DNA of 64,000 bases from Gammaproteobacteria bacterium (lineage in GTDB: Bacteria > Pseudomonadota > Gammaproteobacteria > SZUA-152). The notes beneath the pieces were generated by a model, which saw only the letters and a list, made by a program, of their open reading frames with translations, was not told the DNA's origin and did not search any database. The first letter of the stretch is position 1. Each line of letters begins with the position of its first letter. The position numbers and the translations under genes were made by a program. Below are positions 26,506 to 35,427 of the stretch, piece by piece. Where the stretch lies: positions 62,001 through 126,000 of the forward strand of contig DROS01000040.1 in assembly GCA_011321815.1 (NCBI GenBank), given 5' to 3'.

Positions 26506-26849
26506 AAGTAAAAAACTGTCCCTAAAATAAGTTTGCGCGAGGAGTCTGTCGGACTTAGGGAATCGTCGCGAGAGAAAACCATTTTGAGTCCATTTTTTTT
26601 GATCGTTTGAGGCGAATATTGGACATATTCAACGAAAAGGATCGAGAAAATGGGCCGAAATGGTTTTTTCGCAGTAGATTCACCCTAAGTCCGACAGACC
26701 CCTAGTTATACGTCTGTGCACAAAAAAATGATCCGCACATTTAATAACCATTCCCGGCCTGCGTTCGGTTTATATTCTCACCTAAATCCTGCCAGCGGTC
26801 GTGCTTGCGCTGAATGCGTGCGATCACTGGCAGTGATTTCGGTTTCAGA
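26506..26849. other. pilT-pilU spacer carrying an inverted-repeat element
   Basis: The gap contains no gene. Its core is the 156-bp inverted-repeat element annotated separately. The remaining flanks show no promoter that I can support; TATATAAAG near the pilT end is within AT-rich sequence but oriented with no clear -35. Confidence 0.5.
26544..26699. mobile_element. MITE-like element with 17-bp terminal inverted repeats
   Basis: The ends are perfect inverted repeats: GTCTGTCGGACTTAGGG at 26544-26560 and its reverse complement at 26683-26699. Inside, the two halves continue to pair imperfectly (AAAACCATTT about 26 bases in on each side, then CCATTTT and GATCG), and the centre has GAATAT/ATATTC (about 26614-26630). 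The whole is a near-complete 156-bp hairpin with no coding capacity. This is what a miniature inverted-repeat transposable element or an imperfect palindromic repeat family looks like. No clear target-site duplication is seen. It sits between pilT and pilU, which are co-transcribed in relatives. Confidence 0.75.
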
Positions 26850-27887
26850 TTATATAAAGGTATCCTTATTCATGGCCTTGGACGCAGCCTCCTGTTTGGT
26901 GATGACACCTTTTTGCAGCAGTGACTGCAAGTCCTGATCAAGCGTTTTCATGCCACTGCCCTGGCCAGTCTGGATAGCAGAATACATCTGGGCCACCTTG
27001 GCCTCACGGATCAGGTTACGAATTGCCGGGTTGGCAATCATGATTTCGTGTGCCGCTATACGGCCGCCACCGACTTTTTTCATTAGCGTCTGCGAGATAA
27101 CTGCACGTAATGACTCCGACAGCATGGAACGCACCATTTCTTTTTCTGCGGCGGGGAATACGTCGATGATACGGTCAATGGTTTTGGCGGCAGAGCTGGT
27201 ATGCAGTGTGCCAAACACCAAGTGGCCCGTTTCTGCGGCCGTCAGCGCCAAACGAATGGTTTCCGGGTCACGCATTTCGCCCACCAGAATCACGTCGGGA
27301 TCTTCACGCAATGCCGAACGCAAAGCTTCGTTGAAACCCAAAGTGTGACGATGCACTTCACGCTGGTTAATCAACGATTTTTTGGATTTGTGCACAAACT
27401 CGATAGGATCTTCAATGGTGAGAATATGACCATGATCGGTATCATTTTTGTAATCAACCATGGCCGCCAGGGTTGTGGATTTACCCGAACCGGTTGGACC
27501 AGTGACCAATACCAGGCCACGCGGGGTTTTGGCAATATCGGCAAAAATAGCCGGGCAACCCAATTGTTCAAAAGTGAGAATGGTGCTGGGAATGGTACGA
27601 AACACCGCACCGGCGCCACGCTGATGATTAAAAGCATTAACACGGAAACGCGCCAAGTCAGGAATTTCAAACGAAAAATCGACCTCAAGAAATTCTTCAT
27701 AATCTTTACGCTGGCGGTCATTCATAATGTCGTAGATCAATGCATGTACAGTTTTGTGGTCCATGGCCGGCACGTTAATGCGCCGGATTTCACCATCGAC
27801 ACGAATCATCGGTGGCTCTCCAGCAGAGAGATGTAAATCAGAGGCATTGTTTTTGACGCTGAAGGCCAGCAGTTCAGAGATATCCAT
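26850..27887 (-). CDS. pilT: Type IV pilus retraction ATPase PilT
   Basis: The 345-residue hexameric ATPase has Walker A GPTGSGKST (130-138), Asp box HILTIEDPIEFVH, Walker B VILVGEMRDPETI, His box GHLVFGTLHTSSAAKTIDRI and the retraction signature AIRNLIREAK near the C-terminus. It depolymerises pili at the inner membrane and so drives twitching and DNA uptake. Sequence length equals that of Pseudomonas PilT (344). It is the output motor for the Pil-Chp system encoded at 3-15 kb. Confidence 0.97.
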   Translation of the reverse strand: MDISELLAFSVKNNASDLHLSAGEPPMIRVDGEIRRINVPAMDHKTVHALIYDIMNDRQRKDYEEFLEVDFSFEIPDLARFRVNAFNHQRGAGAVFRTIPSTILTFEQLGCPAIFADIAKTPRGLVLVTGPTGSGKSTTLAAMVDYKNDTDHGHILTIEDPIEFVHKSKKSLINQREVHRHTLGFNEALRSALREDPDVILVGEMRDPETIRLALTAAETGHLVFGTLHTSSAAKTIDRIIDVFPAAEKEMVRSMLSESLRAVISQTLMKKVGGGRIAAHEIMIANPAIRNLIREAKVAQMYSAIQTGQGSGMKTLDQDLQSLLQKGVITKQEAASKAMNKDTFI

Positions 27888-28337
27888 CGGGGCTCCCGCA
27901 GTACATTAGCTATATTATTTTTGAACGAGGTTTATCGAATGCTTGTTTTCGGTGGTTAACAACACCGCACTGTCGCAAGTCATAACGACCATTAGTGTAG
28001 AATTCTTGATATTCCGACACATTGATGTGTGTCGCATAAAATACCGCAAATCCAAGTAAATTGACCATGCCTGAGAATGCGCTCTGCGGCAAGACAGACA
28101 TTGAGTAACGCTCGCGTAAATTGGCGGCACGCATACGCCTTGCCGAAAAAACGTACAAGCGGGGACCGTTGCATGTTTATTTCAGCGGGTGCACAGTGTA
28201 GATCGGATAAAAATTGCCCAGCGACTCAATGGTCAACGCCTTGCAGGGCGAAAAAAACGACTCCCGCAGTGATGAAAATGAAACGTCAACAGACCCTAAC
28301 TTGTTTTTATTAACCATCTGGTGAACCATTACCCATT
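27888..28337. promoter_or_regulatory. Divergent pilT-proC intergenic region without yggS
   Basis: This 450-bp region has no convincing gene. In many relatives yggS lies here between pilT and proC; neither frame set gives a YggS-like peptide. It should hold the pilT promoter (leftwards) and the proC promoter (rightwards). A 7-bp inverted repeat with a 6-base loop, CGACACA at 28015-28021 and TGTGTCG at 28028-28034, is the only clear structure. Confidence 0.5.
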
Positions 28338-29183
28338 ATGAAACAAATCAAACTGACATTTATCGGCGGTGGCAATATGGCAGCCAGCCTCATTGGCGGT
28401 TTGCTGGCGGACAAACTGCCGGCAAAGCAGATTACCGTAGCCGACCCCACAGCCAGCACCCGTGATTCTCTGTCCAGCCATTTTGGCGTGAATACCGCAG
28501 AGGATAATGTGGCGGCCATCACCGGGGCAGACGTGGTGGTGCTGGCGGTCAAGCCCCAAATGCTACAATCCGTCGCCCAGACACTGGCGCCCGCTGTGCA
28601 GAAATATCAACCATTGGTGATAACCGTCGCCGCCGGTATCCGCAGCGCCGACCTTAACCGTTGGCTGGGTAGCGAGACCGGTGATGATGTCGCAGTGGTA
28701 CGCGCCATGCCCAATACTCCAGCGTTATTACAGACCGGAGCCACGGGTTTGTTCGCCAATGAGCAGGTGGACGAAACACAACGGGATCTCGCTGAATCCA
28801 TTTTACGTGCCGTGGGACTGGCTCTGTGGGTGGAAAAAGAAGATCAAATGGATGTGGTAACAGCCTTGTCCGGCAGCGGCCCGGCTTATTTTTTCCGAAT
28901 CATGGAAGCCATGGAAATTGCGGGTACCCAACTGGGGCTTTCCACAGAAACCGCACACCTGCTCACCTTGCAGACCGCGCTGGGTGCCGCCAAAATGGCG
29001 CTGGAAAGCAGTGAAGCAGTGGCTACTCTGCGTGAGCAAGTCACCTCGCCTGGTGGCACCACGGAACAGGGCCTGCGGGTAATGGCAGAGCAGGATATCG
29101 ACGGCTTAATGGCCCAGGTGCTCAAGGCGGCATCCGACCGCTCCCGGGAATTGGCCAAATTGTCAGGCGAAACAAAACAGTGA
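28338..29183 (+). CDS. proC: Pyrroline-5-carboxylate reductase
   Basis: The 281-residue enzyme reduces 1-pyrroline-5-carboxylate to proline with NAD(P)H. The Rossmann start FIGGGNMAASLIGGLL, VVLAVKPQ, RAMPNTPAL and the C-terminal LREQVTSPGGTTEQGL are diagnostic. It is followed 7 bp later by yggT, the common proC-yggT pair. The ATG start is clear, though its ribosome-binding site is weak. Confidence 0.97.
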   Translation: MKQIKLTFIGGGNMAASLIGGLLADKLPAKQITVADPTASTRDSLSSHFGVNTAEDNVAAITGADVVVLAVKPQMLQSVAQTLAPAVQKYQPLVITVAAGIRSADLNRWLGSETGDDVAVVRAMPNTPALLQTGATGLFANEQVDETQRDLAESILRAVGLALWVEKEDQMDVVTALSGSGPAYFFRIMEAMEIAGTQLGLSTETAHLLTLQTALGAAKMALESSEAVATLREQVTSPGGTTEQGLRVMAEQDIDGLMAQVLKAASDRSRELAKLSGETKQ

Positions 29184-29190
29184 GGGAAAT

Positions 29191-29775
29191 ATGATGGGAG
29201 GCTCCTACGCCGGTAATGCCGGGGTATTTTTGGTGCAGACCTTGTTTGGGTTGTACATGGGTGCGATATTGCTGCGTTTTTTGCTGGCTGTGGTGCGCGC
29301 TGATTTTTATAACCCCATTTCCCAGTTTTTGGTGAAAATAACCAACCCACTATTGGTGCCACTGCGGCGGGTGATTCCCAGCCTGGGGCGCATTGATATG
29401 GCCTCGCTGGTGTTGTTACTGATCCTGCAAATTCTGGAGTTGCTCGCAACAGGGCTGATCAGCGGAGTAAGCTTTCAGCCCATCGGCCTGGTGATACTGG
29501 CGGTGGCAGAATTGCTGTCGTTGTTATTTCAGATTTATTTTTTCACTATTTTGATCCAGGTCGTGCTCAGCTGGGTGAGCCCGGACGGCCACAACCCGGC
29601 CGTATCCTTATTGTATAGCCTCAATGAACCCGTATTGGGCCGGGCACGACGCATTCTGCCCCCCATTCACGGATTTGATTTATCGCCGATTGTGGCCTTG
29701 ATTGTTATCCAGTTATTGACGATTTTGCTGGTGGCCCCGATCAGTGATCTTGGCCGGGGTCTGGCCTTCGGCTGA
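29191..29775 (+). CDS. yggT: YggT family membrane protein
   Basis: The 194-residue protein holds two YggT repeats, each with two membrane helices; DFYNPISQFLVKITNPLLVPLRRVIPS-like phrasing in the first half and HNPAVSLLYSLNEPVLGRARRI in the second show the duplication. It is linked to osmotic shock tolerance in E. coli and to envelope or division functions in other groups. GAGGGAAAT before the ATG is a good ribosome-binding site, and translation is likely coupled to proC. Confidence 0.92.
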   Translation: MMGGSYAGNAGVFLVQTLFGLYMGAILLRFLLAVVRADFYNPISQFLVKITNPLLVPLRRVIPSLGRIDMASLVLLLILQILELLATGLISGVSFQPIGLVILAVAELLSLLFQIYFFTILIQVVLSWVSPDGHNPAVSLLYSLNEPVLGRARRILPPIHGFDLSPIVALIVIQLLTILLVAPISDLGRGLAFG

Positions 29776-30019
29776 AACAATACCAAATCCTGGATATCTT
29801 TAGTTGCGGGCACATCAGCATTTCGAAAAAAACCGCAAAAATAACCGTCTGCGCAGTATTTTCCGCCGTTGATCGGAACACGGGAATTTCTCGTTTTTCA
29901 TCAATCACCTGGACTAAACTTCCCTGATCGTTGGCCGCTAATTGATAGCGAGATGTTGGCCGTGTGCGGTATTTTCGGCCCTGCGCGGACTTAAATTAAG
30001 TCAATTTGGGTAAAACGGG

Positions 30020-31987
30020 ATGGCAAAAGACCAGTTTACAGAACAATTAGAAGCCTATAGTCGCTGGAAAGAGGATATTATCAGCCACATAAAAGCCTAC
30101 CGGGAGTGGCTGTCAGAACACGACATGAGCAACCCGGAAGATGATTTACGCATGTACGAGATTCTTGATGCCCTGGACTCGGACCATATTACCATTGGCT
30201 TTGCCGCAGAATTTTCACGCGGCAAAACTGAATTGATCAACTCCATCTTTTTTGCCAATTATCAACGCCGCCTGCTGCCTTCTTCTGCCGGACGCACCAC
30301 CATGTGCCCCACAGAGTTGTTTTACGATACCAAGGCAGAAAAACCTTATATTCGCATGTTACCCATCGAAACCCGCCTCGAAGACACCAGTATCAGCGAA
30401 TATAAACAAGATGCCAATAACTGGATCAATACGGACCTGGATGTGGATTCACCGGAGCATATGGTGGAAGCCTTCAAGGAAATTGTAAAAACCAAGTCAG
30501 TGCCCGTGGAAAGTGCCATTCAGCTGGGACTGTATAGCACGGAAGAATTTGAACAGTGCGAAATACCCCCTGTGAGTATTGAAATCCCCATGTGGCGCCA
30601 TGTGATGATCAGCTTCCCCCATCCGCTGCTGAAGCAGGGACTGGTCATTCTGGACACCCCTGGATTGAACGCCATGGGCTCCGAACCAGAACTGACCATG
30701 GACATGTTACCCAATGCACAAGCGGTAATTTTTGTGCTCGCTGCTGATACCGGCGCCACCAAAACCGACATGGAAATCTGGCGCCAGCATGCCCAGGCAT
30801 TTCGTGAAAACAAGGAAAATGGCGGTCTCATCGTCGTGTTGAACAAAATTGATACGCTGTGGGATGAGCTACAGGACGAAACCACCATCAATACGAACAT
30901 TCAGGAACAGGTGGATAAAACCGCAGCAATGCTCAATATTGAGGCCAGCACAATCTACCCTGTGTCCGCACAAAAAGGGTTGTTGGCGCGTGTGAAAGGC
31001 AATGAAGAATTATTGAAAAAAAGTGGCTTGCTGGCCCTGGAGGCCACTCTTTCGGACGACGTGCTACCCGCCAAACAACATCTCGTACGCGAAAATATAG
31101 TTTCACGTATTGGCTCCATGGTGGAAACCACCCGGGGTGTATTGGTGGAACGCCATGAAGCAGTACAACAACAGCTGGATGAACTGCGCTCCCTGTCGGG
31201 GAAAAGCGCGGATGTGCTCATGGAAACCATGCAAAAACTGCGTACGGAACAAAGCATTTACCAGAAAGATGTGGAAAACTTCCAAACCAGTCGCCATGTG
31301 CTGAAACGGCAGCTGGTGTCACTGATCGAAGCGCTGGGACTGGATTCCCTGGATCAACTGATCACAAAAACACGCACCGACATGGTAGACAGCTGGACCA
31401 CCCATGGCCTGAAAAATAATATGAAAAGATTTTTTGAAGGTACACGGGATAATATGACCCAGGTGAATTATCAGGTCGAAAAATCCAACGGCATTGTGCA
31501 ATCAATTTATGACCGTTTCCGCGACGAGCACGGCTTCACCGACCTCAACCCTACATTGTTTACCACTGCACGTTACAGCCGCGAACTGGATCAGCTCTAT
31601 AAAAAAGCTGCTGATTTCAGAGATAGCTCTATGACGGTTATGACTGAGCAAAGCTTTGTGGTGAAAAAATTCATTGTCTCGCTGGTGAGCCATGCACGAA
31701 ACATTTTCTTCCGCGCCAATCAGGATGCTGAAGACTGGGCAGGCAGCGTAATGCGCCCCCTGGCGGCACGTATTAAAGAACGTAAAATCCAGCTGGAAAA
31801 ACGTTTGGCCAATTTGCAGAAAATTAAAAACTCCCGTGAAAAACTCACCGATAATATTGCTGATCTGGAAAAACAAAGCGAAGAATTAATGGCTCAGCTG
31901 GACACTATTAACGGCGTACTTGAATCTGTAAATACACCATTACCCCCACTGCAAACCACTAATCAGAGGGCCATTGCCGCATCGTAG
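30020..31987 (+). CDS. Dynamin-like GTPase
   Basis: The 655-residue protein has a dynamin-type GTPase domain: P-loop AEFSRGKTELIN (63-74, K69 T70), switch threonines in GRTTMCPTE, G3 DTPG (212-215) and G4 NKID (275-278). Long helical regions follow, with a strong C-terminal coiled coil (about 585-640). No membrane span is seen. Bacterial dynamin-like proteins bind or remodel membranes, but the function of this gammaproteobacterial family is not established. It stands alone rather than as the tandem pair seen in some phyla. It occupies the place where Pseudomonas has metX and metW between yggT and the DUF4426 gene. Confidence 0.88.
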   Translation: MAKDQFTEQLEAYSRWKEDIISHIKAYREWLSEHDMSNPEDDLRMYEILDALDSDHITIGFAAEFSRGKTELINSIFFANYQRRLLPSSAGRTTMCPTELFYDTKAEKPYIRMLPIETRLEDTSISEYKQDANNWINTDLDVDSPEHMVEAFKEIVKTKSVPVESAIQLGLYSTEEFEQCEIPPVSIEIPMWRHVMISFPHPLLKQGLVILDTPGLNAMGSEPELTMDMLPNAQAVIFVLAADTGATKTDMEIWRQHAQAFRENKENGGLIVVLNKIDTLWDELQDETTINTNIQEQVDKTAAMLNIEASTIYPVSAQKGLLARVKGNEELLKKSGLLALEATLSDDVLPAKQHLVRENIVSRIGSMVETTRGVLVERHEAVQQQLDELRSLSGKSADVLMETMQKLRTEQSIYQKDVENFQTSRHVLKRQLVSLIEALGLDSLDQLITKTRTDMVDSWTTHGLKNNMKRFFEGTRDNMTQVNYQVEKSNGIVQSIYDRFRDEHGFTDLNPTLFTTARYSRELDQLYKKAADFRDSSMTVMTEQSFVVKKFIVSLVSHARNIFFRANQDAEDWAGSVMRPLAARIKERKIQLEKRLANLQKIKNSREKLTDNIADLEKQSEELMAQLDTINGVLESVNTPLPPLQTTNQRAIAAS

Positions 31988-32235
31988 CTCTTCCAATACA
32001 TAAAATCCCGGTTATTTCAGGTATATTTACCACCTCATTCCCAGTCGCATCACAGCGCCTGATATTTTTCTGTACACTTGTTTAAGTATGCACACGGGCT
32101 TACATCAGCCTATATAAAAATCAAGGATAACGAAGAAAACTTTATTCCTGAGAAAAAAACATGGTTGACATTGCTTAAATTATTCACGATGGTTAAATCA
32201 GGCTTTATAGCCATCAATGCAGTGGAGAGGTAGCC

Positions 32236-32700
32236 GTGTGTAAAGATAAAGCGTGTAAAAACAGTTTTTTCAGCATCCTGAAAATAACCGGCATTCTTCT
32301 TTTAATGTGTGGTCCTGCTCAGGCTGGTGAACCGCAGGTTTTTGGTGATTACACGGTACACTACAATGCCTTCAATACTGACACATTGCAGCCTAAAATG
32401 GCCGTTGCATACAATATCGTACGTAGCAAAAACCGTGGAATGATAACTATTTCGGTGCTAAAAAAAACCAATTCGGGCAACAAACCAGTACGCGCAAACA
32501 TTGCCATCAGCGCAAGCAACCTTACCGGACAGCTCCGCACCTTCAAGGTGCGTGAGATAAATGAAAACAGTGCAATTTATTATTTAAGCGAATTTCATGT
32601 GGCTCATGAAGAAATGCTGAACTTTACCTTGCAGATTCTTCCTGAAGACAGCTCTCAACCCATGACGGTCAGCTTCCGGCAAAAATTCTTTACACAGTAG
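32236..32700 (+). CDS. DUF4426 exported protein
   Basis: This 154-residue protein has a signal peptide ending near AQAGEPQ and a small beta-sandwich-like domain with FGDYTVHYNAFNTD and SAIYYLSEFHVAHEE, matching DUF4426. The function is unknown. In Pseudomonas the homologue follows metX and metW; here those are absent and it follows the dynamin-like gene after 248 bp. The start is GTG after GGAGAGGTAGCC, a good ribosome-binding site. A TTGACA at 32165-32170 may be a -35 element, but no matching -10 is clear. Confidence 0.82.
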   Translation: MCKDKACKNSFFSILKITGILLLMCGPAQAGEPQVFGDYTVHYNAFNTDTLQPKMAVAYNIVRSKNRGMITISVLKKTNSGNKPVRANIAISASNLTGQLRTFKVREINENSAIYYLSEFHVAHEEMLNFTLQILPEDSSQPMTVSFRQKFFTQ

Positions 32701-33014
32701 CACCCATCTACCCATAGCGCTTGAGATGCAGGTACCAATGTATGCCCACTCAAGGTTTTAGGTGAAAAACCCGCTATCTGTTCATTAGGGCCCGTTATAT
32801 TTGGCATGTTGCCAATGGTAAATAACTTTTCAACCTAGAAAAAGCCGTTAGGTGCGGAAAAGCCATGCAAAATATTGATGCGCACAGTCAATTCAAAAGT
32901 CATACAGCCACCCCGTCAGTAACAAACAGGTTTTTGAATTTACCAGGAACATCAATATGTTGCGGCAAACTTTCCAGACTTGATGCCCATTGCCTGGCTA
33001 TGGGCAAATAAAAA
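32701..33014. promoter_or_regulatory. Leader region of the GGDEF/EAL gene with start-adjacent hairpin
   Basis: The 314-bp gap has no gene. Small stems are TTGGCA/TGCCAA at 32801-32815 and TGCCCAT (32984-32990) with ATGGGCA (33000-33006), the latter ending eight bases before the start codon at 33015. That stem occupies the place of a ribosome-binding site, so it might control translation. I looked for a c-di-GMP riboswitch and did not find its conserved core. Confidence 0.45.
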
Positions 33015-35393
33015 ATGCGCATAAGGCTATCAACCCGGCTGATTTTACTGATTGTAACGTTGCAAATGTTGATGCTGTTCCTGCTGGTTTGGAATAGCAG
33101 CAGACTGACAACAGACAGCCATATAGAAATGTATGAAGATATGCTGCAATCAGAAAGCCATTTGTTGTCAAAAGCACTGGTGCCTGGGCTTGTTTATAAT
33201 GATACCGTAGTTTTACAAGATGTATTCAGCCAGTTCGCGGAATTTGACAAACTGATTTACGCGGAAGTGAAAGAACGACAGGGCCGCATCATTGCACGAC
33301 TGGGGGCGCCACCAGCTGACATGGTTGCAGACATAAATTATAAGTCCGCATTAGTGGATGGCGTATTTGATATCGAAATGCCGTTATATTTTGAAGATCA
33401 GGTACTGGGCAGCCTGCGTCTTGGTTATTCGCTTTCTGCGGCTAAAACATTAATCCAGAAAACACGATTCCAGAATTTATTAACAGCCTTGTTAGGTATG
33501 GCAATCACTTTGTCAGCAACGTTGTTGATCGCTTTGTATTTCACGCGAAATTTACGTCAACTGGAAGAAGGCGCAAAGGCATTGTCACAGGATCAACTGG
33601 ATTACAGAATTGTATCCAACAGCAAGGGGGAAATAGGGGAACTGGCATCTACGTTTAATCATCTTGCCCAACACCTCAGCGAAACCAAGATAGCATTAAC
33701 AAAAGAACATGATGCCCTGGAACGTGAAACCCGTTTCATGCAGGCATTACTGGACGGTATTGATGCCGTGGTAATGGAAGCCCGTCCACCCGGCTATCAA
33801 TTTACCTTTGTCAGCCGGGAAGCACAAAACCTCATGGGCTACCCTGTATCAGACTGGCTAAAACCGGATTTTTGGGCAAACCATGTTTCTCCTGCGGATA
33901 AAAGTTGGCTGGAAGAAACGATTTCCGTACACACCAAAAAAGGTGAATCATTTACCGTTGATTTTCGCATGACACATCGCCAGGGACATGACCTGTGGGT
34001 GCGGGCCATCAATAGTGTCGAGCTGGATGAAGAAAAAAGTCCCATTATGCGTGGCCTGATTCTGGATATCACCGAACAAAAAACGGCAGAAGATCGCATT
34101 GTCTATTTGGCCGAGCATGATTCGTTAACTGGACTGATTAACCGCCGTCGTTTTCAAAAAGAACTGGAGAGGGCCACTTCCTACTCACAACGCTACCAAC
34201 AACAGGGCGCTGTATTATTTATTGATCTCGATCAGTTCAAATATGTAAACGATACTTATGGCCATCAATACGGTGATGAATATTTACTGGATGTATCACG
34301 CAGATTGTCTCAGGTCTTGAGACGCACTGATATTCTCGGGCGTCTTGGTGGTGATGAATTCGGGGTGGTTATTCCTAAGTGCGGTTTTGAAGAGGCACAT
34401 ACCGTGGGCATAACATTGTTAAGTGCGTTAACACAGGAAAACCTGGAGCATGGGGGAAAAATAGTTCCAGTTAGTGCAAGCATTGGTATTGCTTTGTTTC
34501 CTTCACAAAGTGCTGTACCCAGTGATTTGCTGGCAAAGGCTGATGCCGCTATGTATACCGCAAAACGCAAAGGCCGCGGTCAAGTACACATCTTTAGTGA
34601 CGATGACATGGAACTATGGAACATGCAGGCAAAAATCCACTGGGAGGAACGCATTCGCTGGGCACTGAAGGACAAACGTTTTGAACTTTATTATCAACCG
34701 GTAGTGCAAGTGCGCTCAGGACTGATTACTCATTATGAAGCCCTGCTACGGATGCGTGATGAAGATGATAAAATGATTACACCAAGCGCCTTCATTGAAA
34801 CGGCCGAGCGTTTTGGGTTAATTCGCCAAATTGATCAATGGGTGGTAAATGAGGCAATAAAAATACAAGCCAAGAGCATCAAACAGCATAAGCCCGTCAG
34901 TTTGGCAATCAACTTATCGGGCAGGCACTTTGGTAATGTCAGCATGCTGAAGTTCATTCAGGAAGCGATCCAGACTTATGGTGCTGACCCACAAAGCCTC
35001 ATGTTTGAGGTAACGGAAACTGAAGCCGTGGAAAATCTTTCCAAAGCACGTGAATTCATTGATGCATTGCGTGAGATCGGTTGTAAATTTGCATTGGATG
35101 ACTTCGGCATTGGTTTTTCATCGTTCCATTATTTACGGAATCTTCCCGTAGACTATATAAAAATTGACGGTAGTTTTGTACGAAATCTTCACGTGGATAG
35201 CGATGATCGTTTATTTGTTAAAGCTATTGTGGATTTGGCAAGAGGTCTGAAAATTCCATGTGTTGCTGAGTTTGTAGAAAATAGCCATATCGTTGAAGTT
35301 TTACTGGAGCTGGGCGTAGAGTTGGGGCAGGGTTATCATATTTCAAAACCCAAACCGGAATTCATCGACGGACAGATTGTTGATATTTTATAG
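33015..35393 (+). CDS. Membrane GGDEF/EAL protein with HAMP and PAS domains
   Basis: The 792-residue protein has a membrane helix at about 8-26, a periplasmic sensor of about 125 residues, a second helix at about 155-177, a HAMP domain, a PAS domain (about 240-360), a diguanylate cyclase domain with GGDEF at 445-449 and inhibitory site RRTD at 436-439, and a phosphodiesterase domain with EAL at 575-577, NLSGRHF, EVTETEAVEN, DDFGIGFSS and QGYHISKP. Both catalytic signatures look intact, so it could make or break c-di-GMP; which activity dominates cannot be told. It may tie envelope signals to surface behaviour together with the pil genes. No neighbour shares an operon with it. Confidence 0.93.
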   Translation: MRIRLSTRLILLIVTLQMLMLFLLVWNSSRLTTDSHIEMYEDMLQSESHLLSKALVPGLVYNDTVVLQDVFSQFAEFDKLIYAEVKERQGRIIARLGAPPADMVADINYKSALVDGVFDIEMPLYFEDQVLGSLRLGYSLSAAKTLIQKTRFQNLLTALLGMAITLSATLLIALYFTRNLRQLEEGAKALSQDQLDYRIVSNSKGEIGELASTFNHLAQHLSETKIALTKEHDALERETRFMQALLDGIDAVVMEARPPGYQFTFVSREAQNLMGYPVSDWLKPDFWANHVSPADKSWLEETISVHTKKGESFTVDFRMTHRQGHDLWVRAINSVELDEEKSPIMRGLILDITEQKTAEDRIVYLAEHDSLTGLINRRRFQKELERATSYSQRYQQQGAVLFIDLDQFKYVNDTYGHQYGDEYLLDVSRRLSQVLRRTDILGRLGGDEFGVVIPKCGFEEAHTVGITLLSALTQENLEHGGKIVPVSASIGIALFPSQSAVPSDLLAKADAAMYTAKRKGRGQVHIFSDDDMELWNMQAKIHWEERIRWALKDKRFELYYQPVVQVRSGLITHYEALLRMRDEDDKMITPSAFIETAERFGLIRQIDQWVVNEAIKIQAKSIKQHKPVSLAINLSGRHFGNVSMLKFIQEAIQTYGADPQSLMFEVTETEAVENLSKAREFIDALREIGCKFALDDFGIGFSSFHYLRNLPVDYIKIDGSFVRNLHVDSDDRLFVKAIVDLARGLKIPCVAEFVENSHIVEVLLELGVELGQGYHISKPKPEFIDGQIVDIL

Positions 35394-35427
35394 GCAGCAA
35401 ATACTGTCTGTCCGTTGCCGTATAAAA

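Noticed and set aside
27201-27836. A 211-codon plus-strand frame antisense to pilT
   Set aside because: pilT is certain, and the antisense frame lacks any motif or ribosome-binding site.
27910-28158. An 82-codon minus-strand frame in the pilT-proC gap
   Set aside because: No family resemblance, no good ribosome-binding site and no YggS features; kept as intergenic.
29776-30019. A gene or RNA in the yggT-dynamin gap
   Set aside because: Only short frames and no tRNA-like or other RNA fold could be seen.
30020-31987. Dynamin-like GTPase as part of an antiphage island
   Set aside because: Its neighbours are housekeeping genes, no other defence gene or mobility marker is nearby, and the family appears broadly conserved in gammaproteobacteria.
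32820-32960. A c-di-GMP riboswitch before the GGDEF/EAL gene
   Set aside because: The string GCGCACAG is suggestive, but the conserved GEMM core and the second stem are not present.
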